A DNA stretch of 64,000 nt from Salmonella enterica subsp. houtenae serovar Houten (GTDB taxonomy: Bacteria > Pseudomonadota > Gammaproteobacteria > Enterobacterales > Enterobacteriaceae), in NCBI GenBank assembly GCA_900478215.1, contig LS483478.1:496001-560000 (forward strand). Direction: 5' to 3'. Position numbers and translations under genes: made by a program. The notes under the pieces were generated by a model. The model was given only the letters and a program-made list of their open reading frames with translations. It ran no database searches and was not told the origin of the DNA. Of the stretch, positions 27,969 to 37,132 are shown piece by piece (the stretch's first letter is position 1; each line of letters begins with the position of its first letter).

Positions 27969-28041
27969 GACCTGGCTGGACGCCTTGTTGAGCCACCGGG
28001 GAACAGGACGTTCATTCAATCGTTGTCTTCGGGAGTAGGAA

Positions 28042-28926
28042 ATGAAGCCTTTTTTGCGCTGGTGTCTCGTTGCGACCGCACTCACGCTGGCAGGATGCAG
28101 TAATTCCGCCTGGCGTAAAAGTGAAGTCCTCGCAGTACCATTGCAACCGACTTTACAGCAGGAAGTGATTCTGGCGCGTATGGAACAGATTCTTGCCAGT
28201 CGGGCTTTAACCGATGACGAACGCGCACAGCTTTTATATGAGCGCGGAGTGTTGTATGATAGTCTTGGTTTGAGGGCATTAGCGCGAAATGATTTTTCAC
28301 AAGCGCTGGCAATCAGACCGGATATGCCTGAAGTATTCAATTATTTAGGCATTTATTTAACGCAGGCAGGCAATTTTGATGCTGCCTATGAAGCGTTTGA
28401 TTCTGTACTAGAGCTTGATCCAACTTACAACTACGCGCACTTAAACCGCGGTATCGCATTGTATTACGGCGGCCGTGATAAGTTAGCGCAAGATGATCTG
28501 CTGGCGTTTTATCAAGACGATCCCAATGATCCTTACCGCAGCCTGTGGCTGTATCTTGTTGAGCAGAAGCTCAATGAGAAGCAGGCGAAAGAAGCGTTAA
28601 AAGCACGCTTCGAAAAATCGGATAAAGAGCAATGGGGATGGAACATTGTCGAGTTCTACCTGGGCGACATTAGCGAAGCAACGCTGATGGAAAGGCTCAA
28701 GGCGGACGCAACGGATAACACCTCGCTCGCTGAGCATCTCAGTGAAACCAACTTCTATTTAGGTAAGTACTACCTAAGTCTGGGGGATTTGGACAGCGCC
28801 ACGGCTCTGTTCAAACTGGCGGTGGCCAACAACGTTCATAACTTTGTTGAGCACCGATACGCATTGTTGGAATTATCGCTCCTGGGCCAGGACCAAGATG
28901 ACCTGGCAGAATCGGACCAGCAATAG
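28042..28926 (+). CDS. nlpI: NlpI, TPR lipoprotein adaptor
   Basis: Outer-membrane lipoprotein that binds the protease Prc and several peptidoglycan hydrolases and controls MepS turnover. 294 residues, E. coli length. Signal peptide with lipobox LAGC, acylated at C19. Tetratricopeptide repeats run from about residue 60 to 270 (EVFNYLGIYLTQAGNFDAAY; YNYAHLNRGIALYYGG). It follows pnp by 110 bases in the same direction. Confidence 0.97.
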   Translation: MKPFLRWCLVATALTLAGCSNSAWRKSEVLAVPLQPTLQQEVILARMEQILASRALTDDERAQLLYERGVLYDSLGLRALARNDFSQALAIRPDMPEVFNYLGIYLTQAGNFDAAYEAFDSVLELDPTYNYAHLNRGIALYYGGRDKLAQDDLLAFYQDDPNDPYRSLWLYLVEQKLNEKQAKEALKARFEKSDKEQWGWNIVEFYLGDISEATLMERLKADATDNTSLAEHLSETNFYLGKYYLSLGDLDSATALFKLAVANNVHNFVEHRYALLELSLLGQDQDDLAESDQQ

Positions 28927-29031
28927 CTGACGAACATATCAGCCCGTAATCTTTTTGATTGCCATCACCTTCGCGGGTGAGGGCGTTGTTGTTCGTTAAT
29001 ACACCTACTTTGAGCCGGTTCACACTTTTCA

Positions 29032-29112
29032 ATGAAAATTGCAGATCAATTTCATGATGAGTTATGTAGACTGGCCGCCATTAATTTTGAGGCACACGTA
29101 CTACATGGCTGA
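29032..29112 (+). CDS. yrbN: YrbN, 26-residue small protein overlapping deaD
   Basis: Tiny open frame encoding 26 residues: [20 protein letters not shown], then AHVLHG and stop. Its length, position and sequence agree with E. coli YrbN as I recall it, a small protein shown to be made there. It overlaps the first 8 bases of deaD (deaD ATG at 29105), so its translation may control access to the deaD start. Function unknown. Confidence 0.8.
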
Positions 29113-30994
29113 ATTCGAAACCACTTTTGCAGATCTGGGGCTGAAGGCTCCTATCCTTGAAGCCCTTACCGATCTGGGTTACGAAAAACCATCTCCAATC
29201 CAGGCAGAGTGCATTCCGCATCTGCTGGGCGGTCGCGACGTGCTGGGCATGGCCCAGACCGGTAGCGGCAAAACCGCAGCGTTCTCTTTACCGCTGCTCA
29301 ACAATCTTGATCCTGAGCTGAAGGCACCTCAGATTCTGGTGCTGGCGCCAACCCGCGAACTGGCGGTACAGGTTGCCGAAGCCATGACGGATTTCTCTAA
29401 ACATATGCGCGGTGTAAACGTGGTTGCCCTGTACGGCGGTCAGCGTTATGACGTGCAGTTACGCGCCCTGCGTCAGGGGCCGCAGATCGTTGTCGGTACG
29501 CCGGGACGTCTGCTTGATCATTTAAAACGCGGCACCCTCGACCTCTCTAAACTGAGTGGTCTGGTACTGGATGAAGCCGACGAAATGCTGCGTATGGGCT
29601 TCATCGAAGACGTTGAAACTATTATGGCGCAGATCCCGGAAGGTCATCAGACCGCTCTGTTCTCCGCCACCATGCCGGAAGCGATTCGTCGCATTACCCG
29701 CCGCTTTATGAAAGAGCCGCAGGAAGTGCGCATTCAGTCCAGCGTGACGACCCGTCCTGACATCAGCCAGAGCTACTGGACGGTGTGGGGTATGCGTAAA
29801 AATGAAGCGCTGGTGCGTTTCCTGGAAGCGGAAGACTTTGATGCGGCGATTATCTTCGTGCGTACCAAAAACGCGACTCTGGAAGTCGCGGAAGCGCTGG
29901 AGCGTAGCGGCTACAACAGCGCCGCGTTGAATGGCGATATGAACCAGGCGCTGCGTGAGCAGACTCTGGAACGCCTGAAAGATGGTCGTCTGGACATTCT
30001 GATCGCCACCGACGTTGCGGCCCGTGGCCTGGACGTTGAGCGCATCAGCCTGGTGGTGAACTACGATATCCCGATGGACTCTGAGTCTTACGTTCACCGT
30101 ATTGGCCGTACTGGTCGTGCAGGTCGCGCCGGTCGCGCGCTGCTGTTCGTTGAGAACCGCGAGCGTCGTCTGCTGCGTAACATTGAACGCACCATGAAGC
30201 TGACCATTCCGGAAGTGGAACTGCCGAACGCAGAACTGCTGGGCAAACGCCGTCTGGAAAAATTCGCCGCGAAAGTTCAGCAACAACTGGAAAGCAGCGA
30301 TCTGGATCAGTACCGTGCGCTGCTGGCGAAAATTCAGCCGTCTGCTGAAGGGGAAGAACTGGATCTTGAAACGCTGGCCGCCGCGCTGCTGAAAATGGCG
30401 CAGGGCGAGCGTCCGCTGATTCTGCCGCCGGATGCGCCGATGCGTCCTAAGCGTGAATTCCGCGACCGTGATGATCGTGGTCCGCGCGATCGTAACGATC
30501 GTGGCCCGCGTGGCGACCGTGAAGATCGTCCGCGTCGTGAACGTCGTGACGTTGGCGATATGCAATTGTACCGCATTGAAGTGGGCCGTGATGATGGCGT
30601 GGAAGTTCGTCACATCGTGGGCGCGATCGCTAACGAAGGCGACATCAGCAGCCGTTACATTGGTAACATTAAGCTGTTCGCGTCTCACTCCACCATCGAG
30701 CTGCCGAAAGGTATGCCGGGCGAAGTGCTCCAGCACTTCACGCGTACCCGCATCCTGAACAAACCGATGAACATGCAGTTGCTGGGCGATGCGCAGCCGC
30801 ATACCAGTGGCGAGCGTCGTGGCGGTGGTCGTAGCTTCGGCGGCGAACGTCGTGAAGGCGGTCGTAATTTTAGCGGTGAACGTCGTGAAGGCGGCCGTGG
30901 TGATGGCCGTCGTTTCAGCGGCGAGCGGCGTGAAAGCCGTGGCCCGCGTCGCGATGACTCTACCGGTCGTCGTCGTTTCGGCGGTGATGCGTAA
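29105..30994 (+). CDS. deaD: DeaD (CsdA), DEAD-box RNA helicase
   Basis: ATP-dependent RNA helicase for 50S assembly and mRNA decay at low temperature. 629 residues, E. coli length, starting [13 protein letters not shown]. Motifs in order: Q motif, AQTGSGKT (residues about 50-57), PTRELA, TPGR, DEAD, SAT, then the helicase C domain with [12 protein letters not shown] and [11 protein letters not shown]. An RNA-binding domain (about 480-560) and a basic tail of [12 protein letters not shown] repeats follow. ATG 29105 was preferred over the in-frame upstream ATG at 29039. It overlaps yrbN. Confidence 0.98.
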
Positions 30995-31033
30995 CTCTCG
31001 CTGACCTGCGCGTTCACAGCGTAAAGTAAAATA

Positions 31034-31068
31034 TACAGCCCCGATCGTAACAATCGGGGCTTTTTTTA
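31034..31068 (+). terminator. deaD terminator
   Basis: AGCCCCGATCGTAACAATCGGGGCTTTTTTT: 8-bp GC-rich stem with a seven-T run. Confidence 0.93.
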
Positions 31069-31076
31069 TTCCTTTT

Positions 31077-31094
31077 GTACTCGTGTACTGGTAC
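31077..31094 (+). promoter_or_regulatory. TrpR operator upstream of mtr
   Basis: GTACTCGTGTACTGGTAC resembles the trp operator (GTACTAGTT-AACTAGTAC type) and is close to the TRP box of E. coli mtr. It lies about 55 bases before the mtr start, where TrpR with tryptophan would repress. Confidence 0.65.
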
Positions 31095-31147
31095 AGTGTG
31101 ACGTGTAGATAGGTAGTCACACTATAAATGACTGGAGAAAGGGCTGA

Positions 31148-32392
31148 ATGACAACACTTACCACCACCCAAACGTCACCGTCGCTGCTTGGCGGCGTGGT
31201 GATTATCGGCGGCACCATCATTGGCGCGGGAATGTTCTCCCTGCCGGTGGTCATGTCCGGGGCGTGGTTTTTCTGGTCGATGGCGGCCTTGGTCTTTACC
31301 TGGTTTTGTATGCTGCACTCCGGGTTGATGATCCTCGAAGCTAACCTTAACTACCGCATTGGTTCGAGTTTCGACACCATCACCAAAGATCTGCTGGGGA
31401 AAGGTTGGAACATTGTCAACGGCATTTCTATTGCCTTTGTGCTCTACATCCTGACTTATGCCTATATCTCAGCGAGCGGCTCGATTCTGCATCATACGTT
31501 TGCTGAGATGTCGCTGAACGTTCCGGCGCGAGCGGCAGGTTTTGCCTTTGCGCTGCTGGTGGCGTTTGTAGTGTGGCTGAGTACGAAGGCGGTCAGCCGG
31601 ATGACGGCGATTGTGCTGGGCGCGAAAGTGATTACTTTCTTCCTGACCTTCGGCAGCCTGTTGGGGCACGTCACGCCGACCACATTGTTTAACGTGGCTG
31701 AAAGCCACGCGTCATATACGCCGTACCTGCTGATGACGCTGCCATTTTGTCTGGCCTCTTTTGGTTATCACGGTAACGTGCCAAGCCTGATGAAATATTA
31801 CGGCAAAGATCCTCGCACCATCGTGAAATGCTTGATTTATGGGACGTTACTGGCGCTGGCGCTTTATTCCGTCTGGCTGCTGGGGACGATGGGCAACATC
31901 CCACGTCCGGAATTTATCGGCATTGCGCAGAAAGGCGGCAATATTGATGTGCTGGTACAGGCGTTAAGCGGCGTGCTGAACAGCCGCAGCCTGGATCTGC
32001 TGCTGGTGGTGTTCTCTAACTTTGCGGTCGCCAGTTCATTCCTCGGCGTAACGCTGGGTCTGTTTGATTATCTGGCGGATCTGTTTGGCTTTGATGACTC
32101 GGCTATCGGGCGTTTTAAAACGGCGCTGCTGACTTTCCTGCCGCCGATGATCGGCGGCCTGCTGTACCCGAACGGCTTCCTGTACGCCATTGGTTATGCA
32201 GGGCTGGCAGCGACGATCTGGGCGGCCATTGTGCCGGCGTTATTGGCGCGTAAATCTCGCCAGCGCTTTGGTAGCCCGAGATTTCGCGTCTGGGGCGGCA
32301 CGCCGATGATTGTACTGATTCTGCTGTTTGGCGTCGGTAACGCTCTGGTGCATATTCTGTCGAGCGTTAATCTGTTGCCGGTGTATCAGTAA
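31148..32392 (+). CDS. mtr: Mtr, high-affinity tryptophan permease
   Basis: Proton-coupled tryptophan importer of the HAAAP family in the inner membrane. 414 residues, E. coli length. About eleven hydrophobic segments, the first containing the family signature GGVVIIGGTIIGAGMFSLPV (residues 15-34). A TrpR operator upstream fits its known regulation. Gene-free sequence with a REP element follows before yhbW converges. Confidence 0.97.
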   Translation: MTTLTTTQTSPSLLGGVVIIGGTIIGAGMFSLPVVMSGAWFFWSMAALVFTWFCMLHSGLMILEANLNYRIGSSFDTITKDLLGKGWNIVNGISIAFVLYILTYAYISASGSILHHTFAEMSLNVPARAAGFAFALLVAFVVWLSTKAVSRMTAIVLGAKVITFFLTFGSLLGHVTPTTLFNVAESHASYTPYLLMTLPFCLASFGYHGNVPSLMKYYGKDPRTIVKCLIYGTLLALALYSVWLLGTMGNIPRPEFIGIAQKGGNIDVLVQALSGVLNSRSLDLLLVVFSNFAVASSFLGVTLGLFDYLADLFGFDDSAIGRFKTALLTFLPPMIGGLLYPNGFLYAIGYAGLAATIWAAIVPALLARKSRQRFGSPRFRVWGGTPMIVLILLFGVGNALVHILSSVNLLPVYQ

Positions 32393-32401
32393 AATAATGG
32401 C

Positions 32402-32471
32402 GCCGGTGGCGCTACGCTTACCGGGCCTGCGTGCTTATGTAGGCCGGATCAGGCGAAGCCGCCATCCGGCA
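32402..32471. repeat. REP/BIME between mtr and yhbW
   Basis: GCCGGTGGCGCTACGC...ACCGGGCCT and GTAGGCCGGATCAGGC...GCCATCCGGC, a REP pair between converging genes. Confidence 0.8.
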
Positions 32472-32480
32472 CAAGGCGTA

Positions 32481-33488
32481 CTATCCCAACAATTCTTGCT
32501 TCACATCCATCGCCAAATCAAACGAATGCAGCCGCGCCTGATGATCGAAAATCTGGCCGTTGACCATAATTTCATCCGCCTGGGTTTCCCGCAGAATAGA
32601 TTCCAGCCCGTGGCGGACTTTCGCTTTATCGCCGACCAGCGACATGCTCAATGCCTGCCGCACGCCATACTGTTCGGATGGCGACCAGAAGGTATCCATG
32701 TTTTCAATCGGCGGCGGCAGTTGGCCGGTCTCTCCACGGCGTAGCTTCACAAACGCCTGCAGCATGGAGGTAAACAGGAACTCCGCGTCGCGATTGCTGT
32801 CGGCGGCAATAATGTTAATGCACACCATCGCGTACGGTTTTTCCAGCCGCGCTGAAGGTTTGAACTGGGTACGGTACAGATGCAGCGCCTGGAACAACAT
32901 ATCCGGCGCGAAATGCGAAGCAAAGGCGAACGGCAGGCCAAGCTGGGCCGCCAACTGCGCGCTATACAGGCTGGAGCCCAGCAGCCAGACCGGAATCTTC
33001 TCGCCGTAGCCAGGGACCGGGCGCACCAGCGGGCTGGGATCGCGGGCGTCGAACCAGTCCACCAGCTCTGCGACATCGCGTGGAAAGTTATCGATATCGC
33101 CGCTCATATGGCGACGTAACGCGCGCATCGTCGGCTGATCGCTACCCGGCGCACGTCCCAGCCCTAAGTCGATACGTCCCGGGTAGAGCGTATTCAGCGT
33201 GCCGAACTGCTCGGCAATCACCAGCGGTGAATGGTTTGGCAGCATCACGCCGCCGGAGCCAAGATGTAATGTTGTGGTACTGGCCGCCAGATAGCCAATC
33301 AATACCGAGGTCGCCGCGCTGGCGATGCCGGTCATGTTGTGATGTTCCGCCAGCCAGTAGCGGTGATAACCGCGCTTTTCTGCGAGGCGAGCGAGATCGA
33401 GCGAGTGTGAGAAGGCCTCTTTTGCCGAAGAACCTTCCGGGATTGGCGCCAGATCGAGTACCGAGAATGGGACAGAGTTGTTAGTCAT
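32481..33488 (-). CDS. yhbW: YhbW, luciferase-like monooxygenase family protein
   Basis: Member of the bacterial luciferase-like flavin monooxygenase superfamily; substrate unknown. 335 residues, as E. coli YhbW. The TIM-barrel family landmarks are present: start PFSVLDLAPIPEGSSA, YWLAEHHNM near residue 44, GSGGVMLPNHSP, and RIDLGLGRAPGSDQ. It is a single-gene unit, converging with mtr. Confidence 0.92.
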   Translation of the reverse strand: MTNNSVPFSVLDLAPIPEGSSAKEAFSHSLDLARLAEKRGYHRYWLAEHHNMTGIASAATSVLIGYLAASTTTLHLGSGGVMLPNHSPLVIAEQFGTLNTLYPGRIDLGLGRAPGSDQPTMRALRRHMSGDIDNFPRDVAELVDWFDARDPSPLVRPVPGYGEKIPVWLLGSSLYSAQLAAQLGLPFAFASHFAPDMLFQALHLYRTQFKPSARLEKPYAMVCINIIAADSNRDAEFLFTSMLQAFVKLRRGETGQLPPPIENMDTFWSPSEQYGVRQALSMSLVGDKAKVRHGLESILRETQADEIMVNGQIFDHQARLHSFDLAMDVKQELLG

Positions 33489-33589
33489 AACCGCTCACTT
33501 TGTTATCCGTTAATCTTGTCATACTGCATTAAAGATTAGCGAATGTTGTTAACAAAGTGAGCTTTATTAAACAGGTCGCGAATATAACA

Positions 33590-33666
33590 TGCCTGATGGC
33601 GCTACGCTTATCAGGCCTACGCCAGACGACCGTAGATCAGATAAGGCATGTCTGCCGCCACCCGGC
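33590..33666. repeat. REP/BIME between yhbW and ubiV
   Basis: GCCTGATGGCGCTACGCTTATCAGGCC, then AGATAAGGCATG...GCCACCCGGC. A REP pair with a slightly diverged second unit, reaching almost to the ubiV stop. Confidence 0.75.
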
Positions 33667-33670
33667 AAAT

Positions 33671-34549
33671 TTATGCCTGTAGCTCCAGCCCGGCCAGACG
33701 TTTCCAGTAGCCGTTACAGTCGCTATGCGCGGCAAGTGGTAATGGCGCGCCGCCGTTTTCGTTAGCGCGAAAGGCATCAAGCATGGCAAATGTCTCCGTA
33801 CCCAACGGCGACAGCCGCACGATATCTACCAATCCTTGCATCGACGTCAGTTCGTTGCCAAGGTTATAGACATAGCCGCTCATGGTCTGAATACCGTTAA
33901 GCACAAACACCTGCTGATTCTCCTGCGAGAACACGTCACGACCGTTTGGATACTTGATACAGCAGGTTTCGCATTCATCTTTCGGACGGTCTTCCGAACG
34001 GGCGGTAAAGCAGCGAGCGGAGTAAGCCAGCGGCAGATGTCCATAGCTCAACACCTCCACTTCAAACTGATTGCGGATGCCCAGTTCATCGCACTGATTA
34101 AGCAAATTCACCAGCCAGTCGCGGGAAAGCTCCACCGGCATACACCAGCGTACCATGCCTTCTTTCAGCAACCGGCGCAGCGTGACCGCGTTGTAGCAAT
34201 TCAGCGCATGGCCAGCGACAAACGGCAGTTTGCGCTCGGCGCACAGATTCACCACGCCAAGATCGCTGGCTTCCAGCAGAAAATCGCCGTTGTCCACATA
34301 GCGTTTCAGCTCGCTTAATTCAGATGACGCCTGTACCAGCGCCAGAGTGGAGAGCGCCACCTGCTTACCGCTGGCGGCAAGGGATTTCGCCATTTCCAGC
34401 CAGTCGCCGACTTTGGTAGCGCGACGCTTGCTGCACACCGCTTCGCCCAGATAAATGACATCAGCGCTGCTTTTTGCGGCCTGCTGATAAAAATCTTCCA
34501 GCGTCTCTTTCGGCCAGTAATAAAGCACCGGTCCTAAGGAATATTTCAT
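33671..34549 (-). CDS. ubiV: UbiV, O2-independent ubiquinone hydroxylation subunit
   Basis: Iron-sulfur protein of the U32 peptidase family. With UbiU and UbiT it allows ubiquinone ring hydroxylation without oxygen. 292 residues, E. coli length, starting MKYSLGPVLY. The four Fe-S ligands are visible: C39 in EAVCS, then C180, C193 and C197 in the CFTARSEDRPKDECETCC segment. The start at 34549 was preferred over a codon 18 bases upstream. It lies 8 bases after ubiU with the start well spaced from the ubiU stop, so the two form an operon. Confidence 0.96.
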   Translation of the reverse strand: MKYSLGPVLYYWPKETLEDFYQQAAKSSADVIYLGEAVCSKRRATKVGDWLEMAKSLAASGKQVALSTLALVQASSELSELKRYVDNGDFLLEASDLGVVNLCAERKLPFVAGHALNCYNAVTLRRLLKEGMVRWCMPVELSRDWLVNLLNQCDELGIRNQFEVEVLSYGHLPLAYSARCFTARSEDRPKDECETCCIKYPNGRDVFSQENQQVFVLNGIQTMSGYVYNLGNELTSMQGLVDIVRLSPLGTETFAMLDAFRANENGGAPLPLAAHSDCNGYWKRLAGLELQA

Positions 34550-34557
34550 AGCTCCTC

Positions 34558-35553
34558 TCACTGCCATTTACGGTGATACGCGCCAAGCGTGGTTTGGGTG
34601 CCTTCGGACATCGCGCCGAGCGTCTCCATCCAGTCGCGCTGTGGAACGAAGTTTTGCGGGGCGGCTTTGCAGCGATCGATCGCCTGGCGCCACACTTTCG
34701 CCACCTGGCTGACATAGGCCGGGCTGCGCTGGCGGCCTTCGATCTTCACCGAAGCGATGTTCGCCGCCATGAGCTCCGGCAGCAGCGCCAGCGTGTTCAG
34801 GCTGGTTGGCTCTTCCAGCGCGTGATAGCGCTCGCCGTCCACTAAATAGCGGCCTTTACACAGCGTTGGGTAGCCCGCGTTTTCGCCGTCCTGGTAACGG
34901 TCGATCAGGACATCATTCAGACGCGATTCCAGCCCCTGCGGGGTTTGCTGCCAACGAACAAAGCGGGCGGGAGAACAGGCGCCGACAGTATTGGGCGACT
35001 CTCCCGTCAGATAAGAAGAAAGATAGCAGCGACCTTCCGCCATAATGCACAGGCTGCCAAACGCGAATACCTCCAGCGGCACCGGCGTGACGCGGGCCAG
35101 TTGCTTTACCTGGTGAATCGACAGTACACGCGGCAGAACTACGCGGTGGACATCAAAGTTGCGGTGATAAAAGCGAATCGCCTCTTCGTTGGTTGCCGAG
35201 GCCTGAACGGAAACATGACGCTCAATATGCGGGTAACGCTCTGCGGCATATTCCAGCATAGCGAGGTCGGCGAGAATCAACGCGTCGGCACCAAGCTGCG
35301 CCGCCATATCCACGGCACGCTGCCAACGGGCGTAGCCGTCCGGATGCGCAAACGTATTAATGGCGATGTGTAATTTGCGGCGATGCTGGTGAACAAAACT
35401 CACCGCTTCCTGCAATTTTTTTTCGGTAAAGTTAAGGCCGGCAAAATGACGGGCATTGGTATCGTCTTTTAACCCGATATAAACGGCGTCAGCGCCGTTT
35501 TCGATGGCCGCCTTCAGCGCCGGGAGATTTCCGGCAGGGCAGAGCAGCTCCAT
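34558..35553 (-). CDS. ubiU: UbiU, O2-independent ubiquinone hydroxylation subunit
   Basis: Partner of UbiV, a U32-family [4Fe-4S] protein needed for anaerobic ubiquinone synthesis. 331 residues. The ligand cysteines C169, C176, C193 and C232 are all present (FGSLC, EGRC, GACSP, TLC). N-terminal MELLCPAGNLPALKAAIENGADAVYIG is the family signature. It is divergent from ubiT-yhbS across a 216-bp AT-rich region that should hold both promoters. Confidence 0.96.
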   Translation of the reverse strand: MELLCPAGNLPALKAAIENGADAVYIGLKDDTNARHFAGLNFTEKKLQEAVSFVHQHRRKLHIAINTFAHPDGYARWQRAVDMAAQLGADALILADLAMLEYAAERYPHIERHVSVQASATNEEAIRFYHRNFDVHRVVLPRVLSIHQVKQLARVTPVPLEVFAFGSLCIMAEGRCYLSSYLTGESPNTVGACSPARFVRWQQTPQGLESRLNDVLIDRYQDGENAGYPTLCKGRYLVDGERYHALEEPTSLNTLALLPELMAANIASVKIEGRQRSPAYVSQVAKVWRQAIDRCKAAPQNFVPQRDWMETLGAMSEGTQTTLGAYHRKWQ

Positions 35554-35769
35554 AATTTATCCTGAGGGTTACGTCTGAGACGCAAAATTGTTAACGAACA
35601 GGGATTTTAGTTAACCTTGCTGCGACAATTTTTGATTTAAGGCAGTTAAAGGCGTATTGGTAACACCAATAATGGGGTAGAAAATCAGACCCAATTGTTG
35701 ATTTACGCCGCCATGTGATTTATTGGATATGGCAAAATAACAGGACTATTGAAACAGGGAGTAAAGCTC

Positions 35770-36294
35770 GTGTTAGATAAACTGCGTTCACGCTTAGTCC
35801 ATGCTGGCCCGTCTCTGATGAGTGTACCGGTTAAACTGACGCCCTTTGCGCTAAAGCGCCAGGTTCTGGAACAGGTTCTGAGCTGGCAGTTTCGTCAGGC
35901 GCTGGCCGATGGAGAGCTGGAATTCCTCGAAGGTCGTTGGTTAAGCATTCATGTTCGTGACATTGACTTAAAATGGTATACCACGGTTGAAAATGAAAAA
36001 CTGATCGTTAGCCAGCAGGCGGATGCCGACGTCAGTTTTAGCGCCGATGCCAGCGATCTGCTCATGATAGCCGCCCGTAAACAGGACCCGGATACGCTCT
36101 TTTTCCAGCGTCGACTGGTCATTGAAGGCGATACTGAGTTAGGGTTGTATGTGAAGAATCTGATGGACGCCATCGAACTGGAGCAGATGCCGAAAGCGTT
36201 ACGCGTTATGCTGCTGCAACTGGCGGATTTTGTTGAGGCGGGCATGAAAAACTCGCCGGAAACCAAACAGACCTCGGTAGGTGAACCATGCTAA
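35770..36294 (+). CDS. ubiT: UbiT, SCP2-domain accessory factor of anaerobic ubiquinone synthesis
   Basis: Lipid-binding SCP2-domain protein that acts with UbiU and UbiV, probably holding quinone intermediates. With GTG at 35770 the product has 174 residues, beginning MLDKLRSRLVHAG as E. coli; GGAG lies upstream. An in-frame earlier start at 35749 is possible but not supported by homology. The SCP2 region spans about residues 40-140 (YTTVENEKLIVSQQADADVSFS). It overlaps yhbS by 7 bases. Confidence 0.95.
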   Translation: MLDKLRSRLVHAGPSLMSVPVKLTPFALKRQVLEQVLSWQFRQALADGELEFLEGRWLSIHVRDIDLKWYTTVENEKLIVSQQADADVSFSADASDLLMIAARKQDPDTLFFQRRLVIEGDTELGLYVKNLMDAIELEQMPKALRVMLLQLADFVEAGMKNSPETKQTSVGEPC

Positions 36295-36791
36295 TTCGAG
36301 TAGAAATTCCCATTGATGCGCCTGGTATTGATGCGCTGTTACGCCGTTCATTCGAAAGCGATGCGGAAGCGAAGCTGGTTCACGATTTGCGTGAAGATGG
36401 TTTTCTGACGCTCGGACTGGTGGCTACGGATGATGAAGGTCAGGTGGTGGGCTATGTAGCCTTTAGCCCGGTTGATGTGCAGGGCGAAGATTTACAGTGG
36501 GTCGGCATGGCGCCGCTGGCGGTCGATGAAAAGTATCGCGGGCAAGGGCTGGCGCGCCAGTTAGTGTATGAAGGGTTGGATTCGCTCAACGAGTTCGGCT
36601 ACGCGGCGGTCGTGACGCTGGGCGACCCGGCGTTATATAGCCGCTTTGGTTTTGAACTGGCCGCTCATTACGATCTTCACTGCCGTTGGCCCGGTACGGA
36701 AAGCGCTTTCCAGGTACACCGTTTGGCTGAGGATGCGCTGGAGGGCGTGACGGGGCTGGTGGAGTATCACGACCACTTCAATCGTTTTTAA
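36288..36791 (+). CDS. yhbS: YhbS, GNAT-family N-acetyltransferase
   Basis: Putative acetyl-CoA-dependent N-acetyltransferase of the GNAT superfamily. 167 residues as E. coli. The acetyl-CoA binding motif A is visible as MAPLAVDEKYRGQGLARQLV (about residues 74-93). It overlaps the end of ubiT, so it is co-transcribed. Its stop meets the converging yhbQ end: the 3' ends overlap by 14 bases. Confidence 0.92.
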   Translation: MLIRVEIPIDAPGIDALLRRSFESDAEAKLVHDLREDGFLTLGLVATDDEGQVVGYVAFSPVDVQGEDLQWVGMAPLAVDEKYRGQGLARQLVYEGLDSLNEFGYAAVVTLGDPALYSRFGFELAAHYDLHCRWPGTESAFQVHRLAEDALEGVTGLVEYHDHFNRF

Positions 36792-37080
36792 GCACCGGCG
36801 TTTGCAGACTGGACAGCAGCGCCTCAAACGCTTCGCGTTCCGTCACAAGGCACTCCTTCTGGCGCTTTGTGAGCTGTTTGATGCGATACTCTACGCGCAG
36901 GGCCAGCGAGCGATCGCCGACCTGCGCCGCAAACGCCAGCGTTAACTCGCCTTTCCCCCGTAATGCTTTTGCGCCTTTTCCCGTTTGATGTTGCCTGTAA
37001 CGACGCGCCACATCGGTGGTGATCCCGGTGTAAAGCGCATTGTCTGCAGTACGAATCAGATACAGATACCAGGGTGTCAT
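36778..37080 (-). CDS. yhbQ: YhbQ, GIY-YIG nuclease-domain protein
   Basis: Single GIY-YIG domain protein of the UPF0213 family; nuclease activity on DNA has been described for E. coli YhbQ. 100 residues. The motif reads WYLYLIRTADNALYTGITTD (residues 4-23), with the conserved Arg (ARRYRQH) and Glu (VEYRIK) following. The start at 37080 (MTPWYL) is set by homology. The frame runs on upstream through the divergent yhbP promoter. Confidence 0.94.
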   Translation of the reverse strand: MTPWYLYLIRTADNALYTGITTDVARRYRQHQTGKGAKALRGKGELTLAFAAQVGDRSLALRVEYRIKQLTKRQKECLVTEREAFEALLSSLQTPVLKND

Positions 37081-37132
37081 TGTCGCCATCAGCATGATAA
37101 TTTTCAGGTTCCCAGTATAAGCGAGAATAAAG

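Noticed and set aside
29522..31171. 549-codon open frame antisense to deaD
   Set aside because: Thr/Arg-rich mirror of DeaD codons; crosses the deaD terminator and the mtr operator.
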